Assembly: GCA_016780945.1 (NCBI GenBank)
Contig: JADHKY010000004.1
Location: 1-26,755 of the forward strand
Source: Aquiluna sp.
GTDB lineage: Bacteria; Actinomycetota; Actinomycetes; Actinomycetales; Microbacteriaceae
Length of the DNA stretch: 26,755 bases
Direction of reading: 5' to 3'
The notes beneath the pieces are model-generated. The model had not been told where the DNA came from. It worked only from the letters and a program-made list of their open reading frames with translations, and did no database searches. Numbering within the stretch: the stretch's first letter is position 1; each line of letters starts with the position of its first letter. The position numbers were made by a program, and so were the translations under genes. Shown here in pieces: positions 24,700 to 26,755 of the stretch.

Positions 24700-25218
24700 G
24701 GACTCAATCAGTTGGGCTACTTTTTCGCAGGCATTTTCAATCAGCGAGGGCAGTTCCTTGCGCTCTGAGGCCGAAAAATCTTTCAACACAAAGTCCGCCA
24801 CTGGCAGCTGACCAGGAGGTCGACCTATTCCGAAACGAACCCGATGGTAATTGGTGCCTACCTTTGCCGAGATGTCACGCAGCCCGTTGTGGCCAGCATG
24901 ACCGCCGTCAAACTTGGCCCGGATGTCTGAGTACTCAAGATCAAGCTCATCGTGAATAACTATGAGGCGGGTCGCATCCAGCGAATAGAACTTGAGGAGC
25001 TTTGAAACAGGATTGCCAGAGAGATTCATGAATGAGGTGCTTTTGGCAAGCACAATCTTGCTGCCGCCAACCATTTTGTATTCGGCTATCAGTGACCCTG
25101 ATTTGTGGGAGCGAAAGCCAACGCCGAATTTCTTTGCGAGTTCATCGACAACCATCTGGCCGATGTTGTGGCGATTGTTTTGGTAGCCGGGCCCAGGATT
25201 ACCGAGCCCGACCACCAA
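24697..25218 (-). CDS. pth: Peptidyl-tRNA hydrolase (start uncertain)
   Basis: Recycles peptidyl-tRNA released prematurely from ribosomes. Catalytic and binding residues are clear: VVGLGNPGPGYQNNRHNIG (catalytic His), STSFMNLSG (Asn), HDELDLE (Asp) and GHAGHNGLR (Asn). The reading frame runs up to 25338 through the end of rplY, yet only three classes of start exist: ATG 25311 with GGAG upstream, which would overlap rplY by 83 bases and add a Gln/Lys-rich 31-residue extension; no ATG/GTG/TTG in the expected place; and TTG 25218, ten bases after the rplY stop, used here, giving 173 aa that begin VVGLGNPG. The family usually has about five residues before VGLGNP, matching NEIWL, so a rare CTG (25239) or ATT start is possible. 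Followed by mfd. Confidence 0.85.
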   Translation of the reverse strand: MVVGLGNPGPGYQNNRHNIGQMVVDELAKKFGVGFRSHKSGSLIAEYKMVGGSKIVLAKSTSFMNLSGNPVSKLLKFYSLDATRLIVIHDELDLEYSDIRAKFDGGHAGHNGLRDISAKVGTNYHRVRFGIGRPPGQLPVADFVLKDFSASERKELPSLIENACEKVAQLIES

Positions 25219-25228
25219 CCAAATTTCG

Positions 25229-25861
25229 TTACTCTGCAGACTCTGATTCTTCTGCGGCTGCTGCTGGCTCTTCGCCCTCAGCGGCTTCAGTCTCTGCAGC
25301 AGGCTCTTCATCAGCAACTCCGGCTCTGGTCTCAACAACCGAAGCTACCAGCTCATCGCTTGCAAGCTCCATAATGACGCCGTCTGGGACGTTGAGGTCA
25401 CTAACGGTGTAGTGGTGGCCTGCTGGGTTCTCCTTCGAGATCTCAAGCTCGATGAACTGTGGAATGTGAGTGGCCTCCGCTTCGACCTTGACGGTCTTGT
25501 GCTCGAGGTCAACAACGGTTCCACCCATAGGCTCTCCGATAACGTGGACAGGAACCTCCACGTGAACCTTCTCACCCTTTTTGACCTCTACTAGGTCAAC
25601 GTGCTCAATCACCTGAGTCACTGGGTCCTTGGCAGCACTCTTCACAAGCACCAGCTCTTCTTTTCCCGCAATTTTTAGCTCGAGCAGCGCGTTCTTCATG
25701 CGCAGCGCTAGAGCAACCTCGTGGGCTGGCATGTGGATGTGGCGGGTGGCATTGCCGTGGCCGTAGATAACGGCTGGGGTGCGCTGTGCGGCACGAAGCT
25801 TACGAGCTGCGCCTTTACCAAAGCTCTCGCGGACTTCTGCTTCAATCTTGGTCTCTGACAT
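25229..25861 (-). CDS. rplY: 50S ribosomal protein L25/general stress protein Ctc
   Basis: 5S rRNA-binding ribosomal protein of the long Ctc/TL5 type, 210 aa. The N-terminal L25 domain has RESFGKGAARKLRAAQRTPAVIYG (about residues 10-34). The C-terminal beta domain includes KVHVEVPVHVIGEPMGGTVVD and ELEISKENPAGHHYTVSDL. The last ~25 residues are an acidic Glu/Ala tail. ATG 25861 with GAGGAAAAG directly upstream; this Shine-Dalgarno is the 3' arm of a perfect hairpin. Followed by pth, the usual partner. First gene of the probable rplY-pth(-mfd-mazG) cluster. Confidence 0.96.
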   Translation of the reverse strand: MSETKIEAEVRESFGKGAARKLRAAQRTPAVIYGHGNATRHIHMPAHEVALALRMKNALLELKIAGKEELVLVKSAAKDPVTQVIEHVDLVEVKKGEKVHVEVPVHVIGEPMGGTVVDLEHKTVKVEAEATHIPQFIELEISKENPAGHHYTVSDLNVPDGVIMELASDELVASVVETRAGVADEEPAAETEAAEGEEPAAAAEESESAE

Positions 25862-25891
25862 CTTTTCCTCTAATCACGTGGCGAGGAAAAG
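25862..25891 (-). promoter_or_regulatory. Hairpin sequestering the rplY ribosome binding site
   Basis: In the minus-strand leader CTTTTCCTC (25891-25883) and GAGGAAAAG (25870-25862) form a perfect 9-bp stem around a 12-base loop that contains CACGTG. The 3' arm is the Shine-Dalgarno itself and ends on the base next to the ATG. Translation would need the stem to open, by a protein, heat or a ligand; which one is unknown. No T run follows, so it is not a terminator. Confidence 0.65.
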
Positions 25892-25953
25892 GACCCCGTC
25901 GATTACGGACACTTGTGTATCCCTCGCCGCTGAACAGCTTGAAGACTAACCGA

Positions 25954-26755
25954 TTAGCGCAGCGCTCTCAAGCCCCAGCGCAATATCAGTGCCACGGTCA
26001 AAACCGTTGCGCCAACCAGCAATCCCCCAAACGGCACGCTTAGCCCCAACAGCACACTCAACCCCAGGCCAACAAGGTTGAGCCACTTGGCCCTTTGAGT
26101 CTCGCTTCTAGGCTGGCGATAGGCCGCTAGATTCGCGATCGCGTAGTAACTCAAAATGGCAAAAGATGACAGCCCGATGCTCAGAAGGATGCTCCCGGAG
26201 ACCACTAGCAGAATCACAAGCAGAGAAATTATGACCTCGGCGAGCGCTGGAGATCCGTTCTTGAGCTTTTTGGAGAGCACTTTGGGAAGCTCGGCATCGC
26301 TTGCCATCTCCGAGGCTGTCCTACTCATACCTGCAAGCAGCGCTAGCAATGAGCCCAGGGTGGCGACCGCGGCGAAGATAGAAACAACACTGCCCTCGAT
26401 GCCCAGCGCAACACCTGCAAGGTCGGCAATTGGAGTTAGAGAACCCGCAAAGCTAGGGCCGAGTTTCAGCATCAACACCAGCGCTAGCGCAAGGTATGTC
26501 ACAAGCACGATTGCCAGAGAGATCCGGATTGCCGAGGGAACGGATTTCTCTGAGTCCCTAACCTCACCTCCGAGGGTCGCAACCCTTGCATAACCGGCGA
26601 ACGCGAAAAAGAAAAGTGAAGCTGCCGTGAGGACTCCGGGGAAACCTCCGGCAGTCATGGTTCCTTCAGCCGGCTCGGCAACCAGTCCCGCCAAGATCAG
26701 CACGGTAAGGAAGCTGAGGGTAATGGTCGCCAAGACCTTGGATCCAAATGCGGTT
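25954..26755 (-). CDS. APC superfamily amino acid permease, C-terminal part (partial)
   Basis: The last ~267 residues of a polytopic membrane transporter; the frame is open past the right edge, so the start is outside. The block FFFAFAGYARVATLGGEVRDSEKSVPSAI is characteristic of APC-family amino acid permeases (the loop and helix after TM6). About seven further hydrophobic segments follow. The substrate cannot be told from this part. It ends in a short basic tail (LRWGLRALR) 92 bases before rplY. Confidence 0.88.
   Translation of the reverse strand, partial: TAFGSKVLATITLSFLTVLILAGLVAEPAEGTMTAGGFPGVLTAASLFFFAFAGYARVATLGGEVRDSEKSVPSAIRISLAIVLVTYLALALVLMLKLGPSFAGSLTPIADLAGVALGIEGSVVSIFAAVATLGSLLALLAGMSRTASEMASDAELPKVLSKKLKNGSPALAEVIISLLVILLVVSGSILLSIGLSSFAILSYYAIANLAAYRQPRSETQRAKWLNLVGLGLSVLLGLSVPFGGLLVGATVLTVALILRWGLRALR

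Noticed and set aside
25892..25953. Stress sigma-type promoter (GGGATAC) upstream of rplY
   Set aside because: GGGATA resembles part of a SigB -10, but no partner GTTT-type -35 lies at a suitable distance.

Overview
The window is a dense block of actinobacterial housekeeping genes with no mobile element, phage, CRISPR array or rRNA. The products (DUF4307, DUF4245, DUF501, PIN-PhoH, ThrAC-type IlvA, LemA-HtpX, actinobacterial-style HisS and Mfd), the mid-50s GC by eye, very short intergenic gaps and many GTG/TTG starts suggest a streamlined, moderate-GC member of the Microbacteriaceae, such as the small freshwater Rhodoluna/Aquiluna group. That placement is inference. The gene order recalls two stretches of the Mycobacterium tuberculosis chromosome (greA-DUF4307-...-hemolysin III-uppS-...-phoH2-fum-...-xseB-xseA-ispH, and pth/rplY-mfd-mazG-eno-ftsB-DUF501), so most genes can be placed by both sequence and context.

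Layout. 1-317: 3' end of fructose-bisphosphate aldolase. 333-1983 (-): ispH-pdxH. 2020-6030 (+): xseA-xseB-DUF4245-carbonic anhydrase-fumC, tightly packed and probably one operon. 6008-8788 (-): uppS-type prenyltransferase, PIN-PhoH ATPase and a short A24 prepilin peptidase. 8842-9558 (+): TrhA/hemolysin III. 9515-9808 (-): small membrane protein. 9845-10796 (+): DUF4307 and greA, with a terminator-like hairpin between them. 10793-13531 (-): lemA-htpX-ilvA. 13592-13667 (-): a tRNA with a UAA anticodon. 13711-19843 (-): hisS, eno, ftsB, DUF501, subtilisin-like protease and ndh, the last four with overlapping ends. 19933-20514 (+): TetR-type regulator. 20511-25861 (-): rplY-pth-mfd-mazG. 25954-26755 (-): APC permease, cut by the window edge.

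Function. The genes cover central carbon metabolism (Fba, Eno, FumC, Ndh), isoprenoid and undecaprenyl/Z-prenyl supply (IspH, UppS), DNA repair and transcription quality control (XseAB, Mfd, GreA, MazG), translation (HisS, Pth, L25, tRNA), envelope and division (FtsB, HtpX, LemA, membrane-anchored S8 protease) and cofactor/amino-acid metabolism (PdxH, IlvA, carbonic anhydrase).

I do not see a clearly new multi-gene system. The observations most worth following are small-scale: (i) the UAA-anticodon tRNA has a five-base variable loop instead of the long arm expected of a bacterial tRNA-Leu, and it sits directly behind a strong terminator; (ii) a 9-bp perfect hairpin would bury the Shine-Dalgarno sequence of rplY/ctc; (iii) a repeated TANNNT-6 nt-start-codon arrangement at genes without a Shine-Dalgarno sequence points to leaderless mRNAs, in one case with the -10 box made from the stop codon of the upstream gene; (iv) pth has no ordinary start codon in the expected place; (v) convergent genes overlap or share stop codons.
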